The notes under the pieces were generated by a model, which did not search any database, had not been told where the DNA came from, and worked only from the letters and a program-made list of their open reading frames with translations. From assembly GCF_000010085.1 (NCBI RefSeq), contig NC_007712.1, positions 2,232,001-2,296,000 of the forward strand: DNA of 64,000 nucleotides. The letters are read 5' to 3'. The position numbers were made by a program, and so were the translations under genes. Below, piece after piece: positions 1 to 9,821 of the stretch; position 1 is the first letter of the stretch, and the number at the start of each line of letters is the position of its first letter. This DNA comes from Sodalis glossinidius str. 'morsitans'. Its GTDB lineage: Bacteria; Pseudomonadota; Gammaproteobacteria; Enterobacterales; Enterobacteriaceae.

Positions 1-1066
1 CCATCATCGGAAACACCGCCAGAATGATCGGTACCGCTCCGCGCAGGCCGACCCAGGAAAGAAAAACTCGCTCGCGGGTGGTGTAGTTGCGAAACGGCAG
101 CAGACCGACAAAAATCGAGAGAGGACGGGCGACCAACATCAGCCACAGGGACAAAATGAGCGCCGGAATAGCAATCATCCACAAATCGCTGGGCGTCACC
201 AGGAGGCCCAGCGCCAGGAACATGCAAATCTGGCTGAGCCAGGCCATGCCGTCGAACGTTTGTAAAATACCGTATCGGTTGCGTATCGGCCGATTGCCCA
301 GCACAAAGCCACACAAATAGACCGCAAGGATGCCGCTACCTTCCAGCGCGGTGGTCAGGGCGAACATCATGATGCCGCCGCTGACCGCCAGCAGGGGATA
401 CAGGGCGTTGGTTAGCGTGATGCGGTTGATGACCTGCTGCAACAGCCAGCCTCCGCCCAGGCCCAAGATCACGCCAAGGCCGAACTCGCGGATAAGATGC
501 ACCAAAAACAGCCAGTCAAGGTGAATCTGGCCGTTTTGAATCATGGCGATAAGCGTGATCGTCAGAAACACCGCCATGGGATCATTACTGCCTGATTCAA
601 TTTCAAGCGTGGAGGTCACACGCTCGTTCAACCCTTTATCGCCCAACAGCGAGAACACCGCCGCGGCATCGGTAGAGCCGACAATGGCGCCGATAAGCAT
701 GCCTTCAATTTTATCCAGCCCGAAAAGCCAGGCGGCGGCTATACCGGTTAAACCGGCGGTGATGATGACCCCCACCGTCGCAAGCGAAAGCGATGGCCAG
801 AGTGCGACGCGAAAGGCGGTGGCGCGGGTACGCATACCGCCATCCAGCAAAATCACCGCCAGCGCCAGGTTACTGATAAGATAGGCTACAGGATAATTAT
901 CAAATGCAATGCCGCCCAGACCATCAATTCCTGCCAACATGCCAATAGCCAGAAAAATCACCAGAATAGGGATGCCAAGACGTGAGGAAAAGGCGCTGAG
1001 CAGGATACTTCCCCCCACCAATATCGAACCTATAATAAACAAACTTATAATGGTGCTGCTGTCCAA
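1..1066 (-). CDS. cvrA: K+/H+ antiporter CvrA/NhaP2, N-terminal part (runs off the window)
   Basis: Reverse-strand translation is open from 1066 to the window edge and reads as the N-terminal membrane domain of the CPA1-type potassium/proton antiporter NhaP2 (YcgO/CvrA), an inner-membrane cation exporter. Visible features are successive hydrophobic segments, the IVGSTDAAAVFSLL stretch, the IESGSNDP signature of CPA antiporters and SWVGLRGAVPIILA near residue 340. I chose a TTG start at 1064-1066 because AAGGAGA lies about 7 bases upstream and the protein then begins MDSSTIISLF, close to the E. coli protein. About 355 residues are visible; the C-terminal cytoplasmic regulatory part is outside the window. 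It does not neighbour yeaH in E. coli, so the 1.1-2.4 kb stretch is probably a rearrangement junction. Confidence 0.93.
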   Translation of the reverse strand, partial: MDSSTIISLFIIGSILVGGSILLSAFSSRLGIPILVIFLAIGMLAGIDGLGGIAFDNYPVAYLISNLALAVILLDGGMRTRATAFRVALWPSLSLATVGVIITAGLTGIAAAWLFGLDKIEGMLIGAIVGSTDAAAVFSLLGDKGLNERVTSTLEIESGSNDPMAVFLTITLIAMIQNGQIHLDWLFLVHLIREFGLGVILGLGGGWLLQQVINRITLTNALYPLLAVSGGIMMFALTTALEGSGILAVYLCGFVLGNRPIRNRYGILQTFDGMAWLSQICMFLALGLLVTPSDLWMIAIPALILSLWLMLVARPLSIFVGLLPFRNYTTRERVFLSWVGLRGAVPIILAVFPMM

Positions 1067-1759
1067 ACGCGGTCTCCTTTTGATTTTCTATTTCATAACC
1101 TGCCTCAGCCTATCCTGCAGAGGCGTTGTGACCCGAAATTCCTACCATGACTGTCTGGCTGAAAGCGTCGGCACCATGACCTGAAAAGGGGAGAGAAGTT
1201 CACCATACTGCCCGGCGAGTCGTCCGTCGGAGCCCGCGACGGGAGCGAGGGAGGAGGGAAACCTGGTCCGGCGGATCCCTGGCCGGTACTCGATTAAACT
1301 ACCCTTTTTGCTTACAACAAAAAAGCCGTTTTTTTTAGTATTAATCTGTTTTAAGGCGTTTAAGCCCTTTTTTATCGGAACATGCCGAAAATGACTTTTT
1401 CACCGCTGCGTGACATTGGTTGCCACACGCCGCTGCACCCGCCTGCAGACGTGGGCAATACCTGCACGACACGCGCTTCAGCCGCATTGCTCGTCCCTCG
1501 CCGTTGATGCGTCATCGCCGCCGTCAATCTTGATGGGGCGAGCAAGGCGCCACCCTACTACCGCTGACGCGAAAGCGCAAGCCAGCCAGCGGCTCATGAT
1601 GTGCGCACGATCGCATCGCGAGGGTGGTTGCTGGTGGGTCTGGGTGCTGACAAAGATTAATAGAGTTATGCTCATTTCTGTGTATGAGGTTTTGGAGAGG
1701 GTGGCGTATGCTGCTGATTGATTTCGTGGATGATTTTAACAACAGAGAGATGATACGCC
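1067..1759. other. Stretch without a recognisable gene
   Basis: About 690 bases between cvrA and the IS256 scrap. Open frames exist on both strands (for example 1410-1721 +) but none resembles a protein I know and they overlap antisense. This is probably eroded coding sequence at a rearrangement junction. Confidence 0.5.
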
Positions 1760-2068
1760 ATGAAAAAGTCTACCCTACAGGTCTCGGAACTGCTGGCATT
1801 CTACGACTTCCCGTCAGAGCACTGGGCATCAATAAGAACGGCAAAGCCGATTGAATCGGCTTTTGCGACTGTGAAGCTACGAAGCAGACGCGCAAAGAAG
1901 TGTGGTTCGAGAGAAACCACCCTGTCAATGGTATTTAAGCTGCTCCAGTCTGCTCAGAAAAGCTGGAACCGGCTAAGAGGATTTGACCTGCTGACCCTGG
2001 TGGTAAACAACGTCCAATTTCAGGATGGAGAACAGATTCACGAAGCATCAGAGCAGAACGTAGCCTGA
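1760..2068 (+). pseudogene. IS256-family transposase, C-terminal fragment
   Basis: The 102-residue frame matches the C-terminus of IS256-family DDE transposases: LLAFYDFPSEHW, then RTAKPIESAFATVKLR with the conserved NPIES-like block and catalytic Glu region, GSRETTLSMVFKLLQSA and a final VQFQDGEQ. About 300 residues of the usual roughly 400 are missing, including the two catalytic Asp residues, so it cannot be active. No inverted repeats or target duplication could be seen around it. Nearby 2069-2160 is very AT-rich. Confidence 0.85.
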
Positions 2069-2374
2069 TTGCCATACACTAGATTTGATAATAAATTATA
2101 TTAATAAAATATTGTATTAATTGTAATATACTATTAATAATAGTATGTGAACCTAAATCGCGCGGAACCGGCAAAAAACGTCAATCGTGTCAGCCCAAGC
2201 AGCTTATCCTATTAAGGCAGTGCGTATCCGCCAGCCTGTGGCCAGTGACATGGTGGGCAAGACGTGCCGCGTCTCGGCCCGCCTTTCTGGGTAAACTCAG
2301 GCCTGACGGTGTACAGGAGAGGTGACTGTCAGCAGGAGATTCGTTTCATAGCATAGAGCGTGCGCGGCGGGAAT

Positions 2375-2404
2375 AAACAGCCAGTCGGACCGGGCTGGCT
2401 GTTT
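2375..2404 (-). terminator. Probable terminator downstream of yeaH
   Basis: Perfect 10-bp inverted repeat (aaacagccag at 2375-2384, ctggctgttt at 2395-2404) with a 10-base loop, 10 bases after the yeaH stop. The following T tract on the reverse strand is short (TTTATT). Confidence 0.55.
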
Positions 2405-2413
2405 GCGGAAAGA

Positions 2414-3691
2414 TTACCGGCTTTCATTGAGTTGTCTTTGGAACAATTCGCGGAACATGGGATAAATATCCTCCTGATCGCGAATATGCTGCATGGCGAA
2501 GTTGTCGAATCGCGCCTGCAAATCTTCGTATTCGCGCCACAAGGTCTGGTGCGCCCGGCGGGTGATTTCTATATAGCTGTAATAGCGCACCAACGGTAGC
2601 AGGTGGTTAGCCAGCAAATCATGGCACAGGGGTGAATCATCCGCCCAGTTGTCGCCGTCCGACGCCTGTGCGGCATAAATGTTCCATTGATTCGGATCAT
2701 AGCGCTCCTTGATAACCTCTTCCATGAGCTTCAGCGCGCTTGAAACAATCGTCCCGCCGGTTTCCTGGGAATAGAAGAAATCATGCTCATCCACCTCCTT
2801 CGCCTGGGTGTGGTGTCGGATATAGACCATATCCACATTTTTGTAGGTACGGCTCAAAAACAGATAAAGCAGAATATAAAAACGTTTCGCCATATCCTTG
2901 GTGACCTGGTCCATGGAGCCGGACACGTCCATCAGGCAGAATATTACCGCCTGGCTGGACGGTTCCGGACGACGCTCGAAATTTTTGTAGCGCAAATCGA
3001 AGGTATCGATAAACGGCACCCGATCGATTTTCTGGCGCAGTTCCGCAATTTCCTGCCGGATCTTTTCCTGCTCCAGCAACTGCACCGGCTCGCTGTTGGC
3101 CAGCCGGTCGAGCTCGGCCTCCAGCAGGCGGATGGCGCGCCGCTTGCCAGCCGTCATGGCGGTGCGTCTGACCAGCGAATTTTGCAGCGAACGCACAACG
3201 CTGATATTGACCAGCACGCCGGTTGAGGTGTAGCCGGAGCGATGGGTTTTGTACTCGTTGAGCTGCTTGTGCTGATTTTTTTGCAGGTTGGGCAGCGCCA
3301 GATCCTCAAACAAGAGATCCAGATATTCATCCTTGGAGATCTGAAAGACAAATTCATCCTCCCCTTCGCCATCCTGGCTTACGCTACCCTGACCGCTGCT
3401 GCCGCCCCCTCCGGAAGGCGGCCGCTCGATGCGGTCGTTTTGTACGAAATGATCATTGCCGGGATGCACCCGATGGCGCATGCCTCCCCGGCCCTGATGA
3501 AAGATGGGTTCATTGATGTCGGTATTGGGAATCGACACCGACTCCCCGCTTTCCACATCGGTAACCGAACGCTTATTGATGGCCCCGGCAATCGACTGTT
3601 TGATTTGAGACTTATAACGGCGCAAGAAACGCTGGCGGTTGACCATGCTCTTGTTTTTGCCGTTAAGTCGTCGGTCAATAAAATAGGCCAT
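2414..3691 (-). CDS. yeaH: YeaH, UPF0229/DUF444 protein partner of YeaG
   Basis: Full-length 425-residue YeaH (E. coli 427). It starts with MAYFIDRRLNGKNKS and has a Gly/Ser-rich linker around residues 95-110. A von Willebrand A-like fold near residue 250 shows the MIDAS-type motif CLMDVSGSMD (DxSxS). The start at 3691 is supported by GGAGG five bases upstream. It lies 36 bp downstream of yeaG on the same strand, the conserved yeaGH operon, which in E. coli is sigma-S and nitrogen-stress controlled. The molecular role is unknown; VWA proteins usually pair with AAA ATPases, which fits the neighbouring PrkA kinase/ATPase. No damage seen. Confidence 0.95.
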   Translation of the reverse strand: MAYFIDRRLNGKNKSMVNRQRFLRRYKSQIKQSIAGAINKRSVTDVESGESVSIPNTDINEPIFHQGRGGMRHRVHPGNDHFVQNDRIERPPSGGGGSSGQGSVSQDGEGEDEFVFQISKDEYLDLLFEDLALPNLQKNQHKQLNEYKTHRSGYTSTGVLVNISVVRSLQNSLVRRTAMTAGKRRAIRLLEAELDRLANSEPVQLLEQEKIRQEIAELRQKIDRVPFIDTFDLRYKNFERRPEPSSQAVIFCLMDVSGSMDQVTKDMAKRFYILLYLFLSRTYKNVDMVYIRHHTQAKEVDEHDFFYSQETGGTIVSSALKLMEEVIKERYDPNQWNIYAAQASDGDNWADDSPLCHDLLANHLLPLVRYYSYIEITRRAHQTLWREYEDLQARFDNFAMQHIRDQEDIYPMFRELFQRQLNESR

Positions 3692-3727
3692 TATATCCTC
3701 CGGACGACAGTGTCTACGCGCCGTGTG

Positions 3728-5662
3728 TTACGACGATTTCCTTACCCGCAGATACCATTCACACAACAGGTGCACCTGTTTACGTGTATATCCCTTTTCC
3801 ATCATACGATCCACAAAGTCGTCATGTTTTTTCTGCTCATCCGTGGAAGTCTTCGCATTAAATGAGATTACCGGCAGCAACTCTTCGGTATTGGAGAACA
3901 TCTTTTTCTCAATAACGACACGCAACTTCTCATAGCTGGTCCAGTTCGGATTGCGGCCGTTATTGCTGGCGCGGGCACGCAGGACGAAGTTGACGATTTC
4001 ATTGCGAAAATCCTTCGGATTGCTAATGCCGGCCGGCTTTTCGATTTTCTCCAGTTCGGCGTTCAACGCTTCGCGGTCAAACAGCTGACCGGTGTCCGGA
4101 TCGCGGTATTCCTGGTCCTGGATCCAAAAATCGGCGTAAGTCACGTAGCGGTCAAAAATGTTTTGACCATATTCTGAATAGGATTCCAGGTAGGCCGTCT
4201 GGATCTCCTTGCCGATAAACTCGGCATATTTCGGAATAAGGTAGCCCTTTAAATGTTCGAGATATTTTTTCACGATGTCCTGCGGGAATTGTTCACGCTC
4301 GATCTGCTGTTCCAGCACGTAGAACAGGTGCACCGGGTTAGCCGCCACCTCGGTATGATCGAAATTGAATACCCGCGACAGGATCTTGAAGGCAAAGCGC
4401 GTGGACAGGCCGTTCATCCCTTCATCGACCCCGGCGTAGTCGCGATATTCCTGATAGGATTTCGCTTTTGGATCGGTATCTTTCAGGCTTTCACCGTCGT
4501 ACACGCGCATTTTCGAGTAGATGCTGGAGTTTTCCGGCTCCTTCAGTCGCGACAGAATAGAGAAGCGCGCCAGCGTTTCCAAAGTGCCCGGCGCGCAGGG
4601 CGATTCCGACAATTCACTGTGGCTGAGCAGCTTGCTGTAGATCTTCATTTCCTGCGAAACCCGCAGGCAATAAGGGACCTTGACGATATACACGCGGTCA
4701 AGGAATGCCTCATTATTTTTATTGTTACGGAACTGCACCCACTCCGATTCGTTGGAGTGCGCCAGGATAATGCCGTTGAACGGCAGGGCTGAGATGCCTT
4801 CGGTACCGTTATAATTGCCCTCCTGCGTGGCGGTCAGCAGCGGGTGCAATACCTTGATTGGCGCCTTGAACATCTCGACAAATTCCATTACCCCCTGGTT
4901 GGCGCGGCACAGCGCGCCGGAGTAGCCGTAGGCGTCGGGGTCGTTCTGTGCGTGGTCTTCCAATTTACGGATGTCCACTTTGCCGACCAGTGCGGAAATG
5001 TCCTGATTATTTTCATCGCCGGGCTCGGTTTTGGCGATAGCGATCTGCTCCAGAATCGACGGCCAGACCTTGACGACTTTAAAGCGGGTAATATCGCCGC
5101 CGAACTCATGCAGCCGCTTGGCGGCCCAGGGCGACATGATGGTGCCGAGATAGCGCCGGGGAATACCGTATTCTTTTTCAAGAATATGCGCATCCTCCTG
5201 CGGGTTGAACAAGCATAACGGATGGTCGTTGACCGGGCTGCGCTCACCGTTGGCGCTGAGTACATAGATGGGCACCCGCTGCATGAGCGATTTCAGGCGT
5301 TCAGCCAGCGACGACTTCCCACCGCCCACCGGACCGAGCAGGTAAAGGATTTGCTTCTTCTCTTCCAATCCCTGAGCCGCATGTTTCAGATAAGAAACGA
5401 TTTGTTCGATGGCCTCTTCCATACCGTAGAATTCCTCAAAGGCCGGATAGCGGGCAATCACACGGTTGGAAAACAGGCGGGAGAGCGGAGGTTCCTGAGC
5501 AGTGTCGATCATCACAGGATCTCCGATGGCCATCAGCAGCCGTTCAGCGGCGTTGGCAAACGCGCTGCGGTCCTGGTGACATATCGTGAGGAATTCCTGC
5601 AGAGTGAACTCTTCGTCCTTTGCAGCTTCGTAGCGCTGACGGTAATAGTCAAATATATTCAT
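3728..5662 (-). CDS. yeaG: YeaG, PrkA-family protein kinase/AAA ATPase
   Basis: The 644 residues from MNIFDYYRQRYEAAKDEEF onward equal the E. coli length. Residues about 100-115 carry the P-loop LGPVGGGKSSLAERL of the PrkA AAA domain; the C-terminal third is the PrkA kinase-like domain ending WYLRVRKSS. The frame opens upstream at 5689, but I place the start at 5662 because family members begin MNIF. It is first gene of the yeaGH pair. In enterobacteria YeaG is a Ser/Thr kinase linked to stationary phase and nitrogen starvation. Retention here is notable because rssB, the sigma-S adaptor gene, is dead in the same window. Confidence 0.96.
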   Translation of the reverse strand: MNIFDYYRQRYEAAKDEEFTLQEFLTICHQDRSAFANAAERLLMAIGDPVMIDTAQEPPLSRLFSNRVIARYPAFEEFYGMEEAIEQIVSYLKHAAQGLEEKKQILYLLGPVGGGKSSLAERLKSLMQRVPIYVLSANGERSPVNDHPLCLFNPQEDAHILEKEYGIPRRYLGTIMSPWAAKRLHEFGGDITRFKVVKVWPSILEQIAIAKTEPGDENNQDISALVGKVDIRKLEDHAQNDPDAYGYSGALCRANQGVMEFVEMFKAPIKVLHPLLTATQEGNYNGTEGISALPFNGIILAHSNESEWVQFRNNKNNEAFLDRVYIVKVPYCLRVSQEMKIYSKLLSHSELSESPCAPGTLETLARFSILSRLKEPENSSIYSKMRVYDGESLKDTDPKAKSYQEYRDYAGVDEGMNGLSTRFAFKILSRVFNFDHTEVAANPVHLFYVLEQQIEREQFPQDIVKKYLEHLKGYLIPKYAEFIGKEIQTAYLESYSEYGQNIFDRYVTYADFWIQDQEYRDPDTGQLFDREALNAELEKIEKPAGISNPKDFRNEIVNFVLRARASNNGRNPNWTSYEKLRVVIEKKMFSNTEELLPVISFNAKTSTDEQKKHDDFVDRMMEKGYTRKQVHLLCEWYLRVRKSS

Positions 5663-6084
5663 AGCGATGCCCGTCCTTACGTTTAGCACAGGTTAAAAGG
5701 GAGCTAAGAGATAATACTAGAACCGCTCCCGAAAAAAAGATGCTCACTGAGTACAGCAACCACTATGCCAACTTGTTCGCACTTTAATGCTACTGAACTC
5801 AGATTAATCCTTCTCTACAAGAAAGTTTAGTTGGCATCCGTCAAATGTCATGGTAGCCAACCCTTTTTTTGAAGAGATTTCAATGACTCAGTTTACGTTT
5901 CATCGGGTACACCCCGTCTCACGCGGTCTGCTGCGCATTGCGCAAGATATGTAAAGGACATATATAGATTTAATATTTTGTTATTATATATTTCTGTAAA
6001 TGAACCAATGTAGGTTACGCGCGCGACCATTTATCTTATATCTACAGTATGCGCATATTTTTACTTAACGGGAAACATACATTC
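5663..6084. other. Divergent yeaG/mipA intergenic region
   Basis: AT-rich divergent region of about 420 bases. It should hold the promoters of yeaG (reverse) and of the former mipA gene (forward). I could not assign individual promoter boxes with confidence. Confidence 0.5.
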
Positions 6085-6690
6085 GTGAAAACGCATTCTC
6101 TTAAACCGCTTAACCTCGTTTTAGCCGCAGGGTTGTTGTCGCCGGTTGCCGCCGTGGCCGACGACTTAGAACCAGTTATCGGTGACGGCAGTCTATGCGC
6201 TCTGGCATTTCCGACCCAGTAAAAATGATTATGACGATATGAAAGCACTGGACAAACGCCGCTCCACGGTCATGGCCGGTCTGCGCTATAACCATACCGC
6301 GGATTGGGGGGTAGTGAGCGCGGAATATTTGGGCGATGTGCTGGATAATAGCGATGGCTTCACCGCCGATTTATCCTATCTGTACCCTATCCAGCAGGGC
6401 TGGTTTACCCTGTTGCCGGGCGTGGCGCCATGTGGGCGAGCAAAGACCAGAACAACTGTTATTATGGCGTGAACCGCAACGAATCGCGCCGCAGTGGTCT
6501 TCGTGAGTATCATGCCGACGATGGCTGGTCACCCTATGTGGAGCTGATCGTGAATTACGCCATTACCCAGAGTTGGCACACTTACGTGATGGCGCGATAT
6601 TTGCTTCTGAGCGATGAAGCGAAAGATAGCCCGATGACCGATAGACAATCCATCGGTCTTATCGGGGTGGATACCACCTACAGCTTTTGA
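6085..6690 (+). pseudogene. mipA: mipA pseudogene (MltA-interacting outer-membrane scaffold)
   Basis: A GTG start at 6085 gives a signal-peptide-like N-terminus (hydrophobic run ending AAVADD), followed by an out-of-frame junction near 6180. Beyond it, pieces in two frames match MipA: MKALDKRRSTVMAGLRY, YLGDVLDNSDGF, then after a frameshift near 6430 SKDQNNCYYGVNRNESRRSGLREY and the C-terminal PMTDRQSIGLIGVDTTYSF. About 60 residues after the signal peptide are missing. In E. coli MipA tethers the lytic transglycosylase MltA to PBP1B and lies next to yeaG, as here. At least one deletion and two frame changes make a functional product very unlikely. Confidence 0.92.
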
Positions 6691-6782
6691 TGGTGCATGA
6701 TATACACTAAAATGGGGCGCATGCTACCCGTTTGCACATAGGCTGTGCAAACGGTTAATGCTATTTTCTTGAGGAGGGGACT

Positions 6783-7463
6783 TTGAGCGCCAGCGACATT
6801 CGATTTCCCGATGAGCACAGCGTGCCCGCCATCGGTCAGGGAACATGTTATATGGGCGAGCGAAACAGCGATATTGCACAGGAGGTGCGCGCGCTGCGCT
6901 GCGGCCTGGATGAAGGTTTAACGCTTATCGATACCGCCGAAATGTATGGCGACGGCGGCTCGGAGCGGGTAGTAGGGTAGGCAATCGCCGGTCGTCGCGA
7001 CGAGGTGTTTTTGGTGTCGAAGGTGTATCCGCAAAATGCCGGCGGGCAAAAAGCCGTCACCGCCTGTGAAAACAGTCTTCGCCGGCTGCAAACCGATCAT
7101 CTGGATTTGTATCTACTCCATTGGCGCGGCGGGATCCCACTGGCGCAGACCGTTGAAGCGATGGCTCGATTGCAGCAAGACGGGAAAATCCTGCGCTGGG
7201 GCGTCTCCAATCTCGATGTCGCCGGTCTGGAAGAGCTTGAGGCGGTGCCGGGCGGTGAAGCGTGCACGACCGACCAGGTGCTGTATCATCTTGCCTCGTG
7301 GGGGATTGAATATGATCTGCTGCCCTGGTGCCGCCAGCGCCAACTGCCGGTGGTAGCCTATTGCCCGCTGGTGCAGGCCGGCAAATTACGCAAGGGGCTG
7401 TTGCACCACGATGCCGTGCAGAGCATTGCCGCGGAATTAGGCGCGACCGCGGCGCCGCGTTAG
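6783..7463 (+). pseudogene. yeaE: yeaE pseudogene (aldo/keto reductase)
   Basis: A TTG start with GAGGAGGGG upstream leads into an AKR sequence: AIGQGTCYMGE, LTLIDTAEMYGDGGSERVVG (catalytic Asp/Tyr region), then an in-frame TAG at 6978-6980 where relatives have a Glu codon. The same frame continues with the catalytic Lys motif VFLVSKVYPQNAGGQKA and WGVSNLD, and stops at 7461-7463 about 65 residues short of the family end. E. coli YeaE is a methylglyoxal reductase-type enzyme of 284 residues. It is convergent with yeaD, as in E. coli. Nonsense codon plus C-terminal loss make it a pseudogene. Confidence 0.93.
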
Positions 7464-7538
7464 CGGTTAAGCTTCCTGCCAGCGTTGCAAGGCGTGGGCG
7501 CCGCGCTCCCGTTGTTGCGGGTTACCGCTTGCGCCGGC

Positions 7539-8411
7539 TCAGGACTTACGCAGACGCAGCGTTTGCCTTAAGCGCGCCGGCGTGGCGGAGGTGCTGATAA
7601 GCGGTGCATTGACCCGCGCCGTCTCCACACACACATAGCTCAGGTAACTGTCATCAGCCAAATCGCCGATCGATTGCGACAGCGATTGCCCACAGTTCCA
7701 GGACACGACGTCGCTATGATGCTGATGGTGGACTTCAATCACCCGCCCCAGCACCGGATCATGAATCAGGCTGGTTTCCGCCGGCGCGGTGTAAACGCGG
7801 TCCACTTCGCCGGAAAAGGTCAAATCTCCCTGTTGCTGGGCAGGCAAGGCGCCGTTGACCTTATCGATAAAGTTGGCGCCGAGGCCGCTGACGTGGATAT
7901 CGCCGATGGCTCCCACGGTGAAATAGCTGTGCAGCGCGGCCGTTGCCTGATACTCACCCTCGGCCACCAGTTCGATACTGCAGGTCTGCCCGAGCGTAAA
8001 ATGGGCTTTAAGCGTGAACGGGTGGGGGAAAAAGGGTTCGGTCAGGGTGCTATCGCGCAGGGTAAAGGTCAGTTGTACCTGTTGGCCGTCCTCGCTGTGA
8101 TCGCTCAGTTCCCACGGTAGAATACGGGCGAAGCCATGATTCGGGGTAGCGATCTTGCCAAACCAGGGCCAGCAAATGGGCACGCCACCGCGTATAGCCA
8201 GGCCTTCCTGAAAAGCGCTTTTCTCGCTTAACCATAGCACCGGTTGCTCGCCGGTGGGCTGCCAGGCGATAAGATGCGCCCCCTGCAACGTGATCGCCGC
8301 CCGCACCTGCGGATGGTCCACCGCCACCAGCAGCAACTGATCCTGCTGGCGCAGTGTTAACGACGGCGACAGCGTTTGCTTGACGGGCAAGGCAAGAAGA
8401 GAGTCGGACAT
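7539..8411 (-). CDS. yeaD: YeaD, glucose-6-phosphate 1-epimerase-like
   Basis: The 290-residue aldose-1-epimerase-fold protein (E. coli 294) is expected to interconvert alpha and beta glucose 6-phosphate in the cytosol. Recognisable blocks are QGAHLIAWQP, AIRGGVPICWPWFG, the His of the LHSYF motif, and SYVCVETA near the C-terminus with the conserved Glu. A strong AGGAGG six bases before the ATG at 8411 fixes the start. It is downstream of gapA on the same strand with a terminator-like hairpin in the 68-bp gap, so it is probably read through from gapA at reduced level. It appears intact. Confidence 0.94.
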   Translation of the reverse strand: MSDSLLALPVKQTLSPSLTLRQQDQLLLVAVDHPQVRAAITLQGAHLIAWQPTGEQPVLWLSEKSAFQEGLAIRGGVPICWPWFGKIATPNHGFARILPWELSDHSEDGQQVQLTFTLRDSTLTEPFFPHPFTLKAHFTLGQTCSIELVAEGEYQATAALHSYFTVGAIGDIHVSGLGANFIDKVNGALPAQQQGDLTFSGEVDRVYTAPAETSLIHDPVLGRVIEVHHQHHSDVVSWNCGQSLSQSIGDLADDSYLSYVCVETARVNAPLISTSATPARLRQTLRLRKS

Positions 8412-8430
8412 GATATACCTCCTGAGTAAA

Positions 8431-8460
8431 AGAAAAAGGGCGACATCGCTGCCGCCCTTT
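8431..8460 (-). terminator. gapA terminator between gapA and yeaD
   Basis: Inverted repeat aaagggcg (8435-8442) / cgcccttt (8453-8460), followed on the reverse strand by an interrupted T tract (TTTTTCTTTT). It probably gives partial termination after gapA. Confidence 0.75.
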
Positions 8461-8479
8461 CGTCATCTGGTCACCACGC

Positions 8480-9478
8480 TTATTTGTTGGCGATATGGGA
8501 GATCAGATCCAACACTTTATTGGAATAGCCCGTTTCGTTATCGTACCAGGCTACCAGTTTGACAAATTTGTCGTTCAGCGCGATACCTGCTTTGGCATCG
8601 AATACGGAGGTCAGCTTTTCACCGTTGAAATCGGTGGACACCACGTCTTCATCGGTGTAGCCCATCACGCCTTTCAGCTCGCCTTCGGCGGCTTTTTTGA
8701 TGGCGGCGCAGATGTCTTCATAGGAAGCCTGTTTTTCCAGACGCGCGGTCAGGTCGACCACTGAAACGTTCGGCGTCGGTACGCGGAAGGACATACCGGT
8801 CAGTTTACCGTTCAGCTCGGGAATCACTTTACCCACGGCTTTAGCCGCGCCGGTAGAGGAGGGGATGATGTTCTGGGATGCGCCGCGGCCGCCGCGCCAG
8901 TCCTTGTGGGACGGGCCGTCAACGGTTTTCTGAGTAGCTGTGGTGGCGTGAACGGTGGTCATCAGGGCTTCAACGATACCGAAGTTGTCATTGATGACTT
9001 TGGCCAGCGGCGCCAGGCAGTTGGTGGTACAGGAGGCGTTGGAAATGATATCCTGGCCATCATAGGCTTTGTGGTTAACGCCCATGACAAACATCGGCGT
9101 GTTATCTTTTGACGGGCCGGTCAGTACCACTTTCTTGGCGCTGGCGGTGATGTGCTTACGCGCCGTTTCGTCGGTCAGGAAGATGCCGGTGGCTTCAGCG
9201 ACAACGTCTACGCCGACGTCACCCCATTTCAGGTTAGCCGGATCCTTCTCAGCGGTACAACGGATGGTTTTACCGTTGACCACCAGATGACCGTTCTCTA
9301 CGGCGACGGTACCGTTGAAGCGACCGTGGGTCGAGTCGTACTTCAGCATGTAGGCCATATAATCAGCATCCAGCAGGTCGTTGATGGCAACGATTTCGAT
9401 GTCGTTACGTTCCTGCGCAGCACGGAAAACAATACGGCCGATACGGCCAAAACCGTTGATACCTACTTTGATAGTCAT
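8480..9478 (-). CDS. gapA: Glyceraldehyde-3-phosphate dehydrogenase A
   Basis: The central glycolytic NAD+-dependent enzyme oxidising glyceraldehyde 3-phosphate. The N-terminal Rossmann motif is VGINGFGRIGR; the catalytic Cys lies in SNASCTTNCLAPL and the catalytic His in TVHATTATQK. Length from the start at 9478 is 332 residues, the usual GapA size; an in-frame GTG at 9487 is less likely since GapA begins MTIKVGINGF. Divergent from msrB; a CRP palindrome lies in the shared upstream region. Intact and presumably essential. Confidence 0.98.
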   Translation of the reverse strand: MTIKVGINGFGRIGRIVFRAAQERNDIEIVAINDLLDADYMAYMLKYDSTHGRFNGTVAVENGHLVVNGKTIRCTAEKDPANLKWGDVGVDVVAEATGIFLTDETARKHITASAKKVVLTGPSKDNTPMFVMGVNHKAYDGQDIISNASCTTNCLAPLAKVINDNFGIVEALMTTVHATTATQKTVDGPSHKDWRGGRGASQNIIPSSTGAAKAVGKVIPELNGKLTGMSFRVPTPNVSVVDLTARLEKQASYEDICAAIKKAAEGELKGVMGYTDEDVVSTDFNGEKLTSVFDAKAGIALNDKFVKLVAWYDNETGYSNKVLDLISHIANK

Positions 9479-9684
9479 ATATTCCACCAGCTATTTAATA
9501 ATGAATAAAAGGTTACTTGTAAATTTACAAAAACCTCGCGCAGCGTCAAGCAGAATCGTGTCAATAGTTGCGGCAAATCAATCCGGACCCCGCTCAGCGC
9601 ACGATATGTACGCAACTGACTCAACACAGTTATCTTCTATATGGGGATGGCAGGGTCCAATATAAACGGCGACAGGTTGCAATA

Positions 9685-9700
9685 TGTGATTGATATCACA
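9685..9700. promoter_or_regulatory. CRP-type binding site between gapA and msrB
   Basis: A perfect TGTGA-N6-TCACA palindrome, about 210 bases upstream of gapA and 120 upstream of msrB. E. coli gapA is CRP-activated, so this is the most likely target. Confidence 0.75.
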
Positions 9701-9821
9701 CTTCTGCGGCGACAATGTGTCTTTGTAGAGTTTACGCCAAAATTGCCTGCCGCGTTGTTAATTATTTGTTATAATAGTAGTACTAAAAAGCATACCTACC
9801 CATCGCCCGAGAAGCGTAACA

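Noticed and set aside
1410..1721. A 103-codon frame in the left intergenic stretch
   Set aside because: Two antisense frames overlap it, it has no ribosome site and no recognised motif.
4253..4792. A 179-codon forward frame inside yeaG
   Set aside because: Antisense shadow of the highly conserved yeaG gene.
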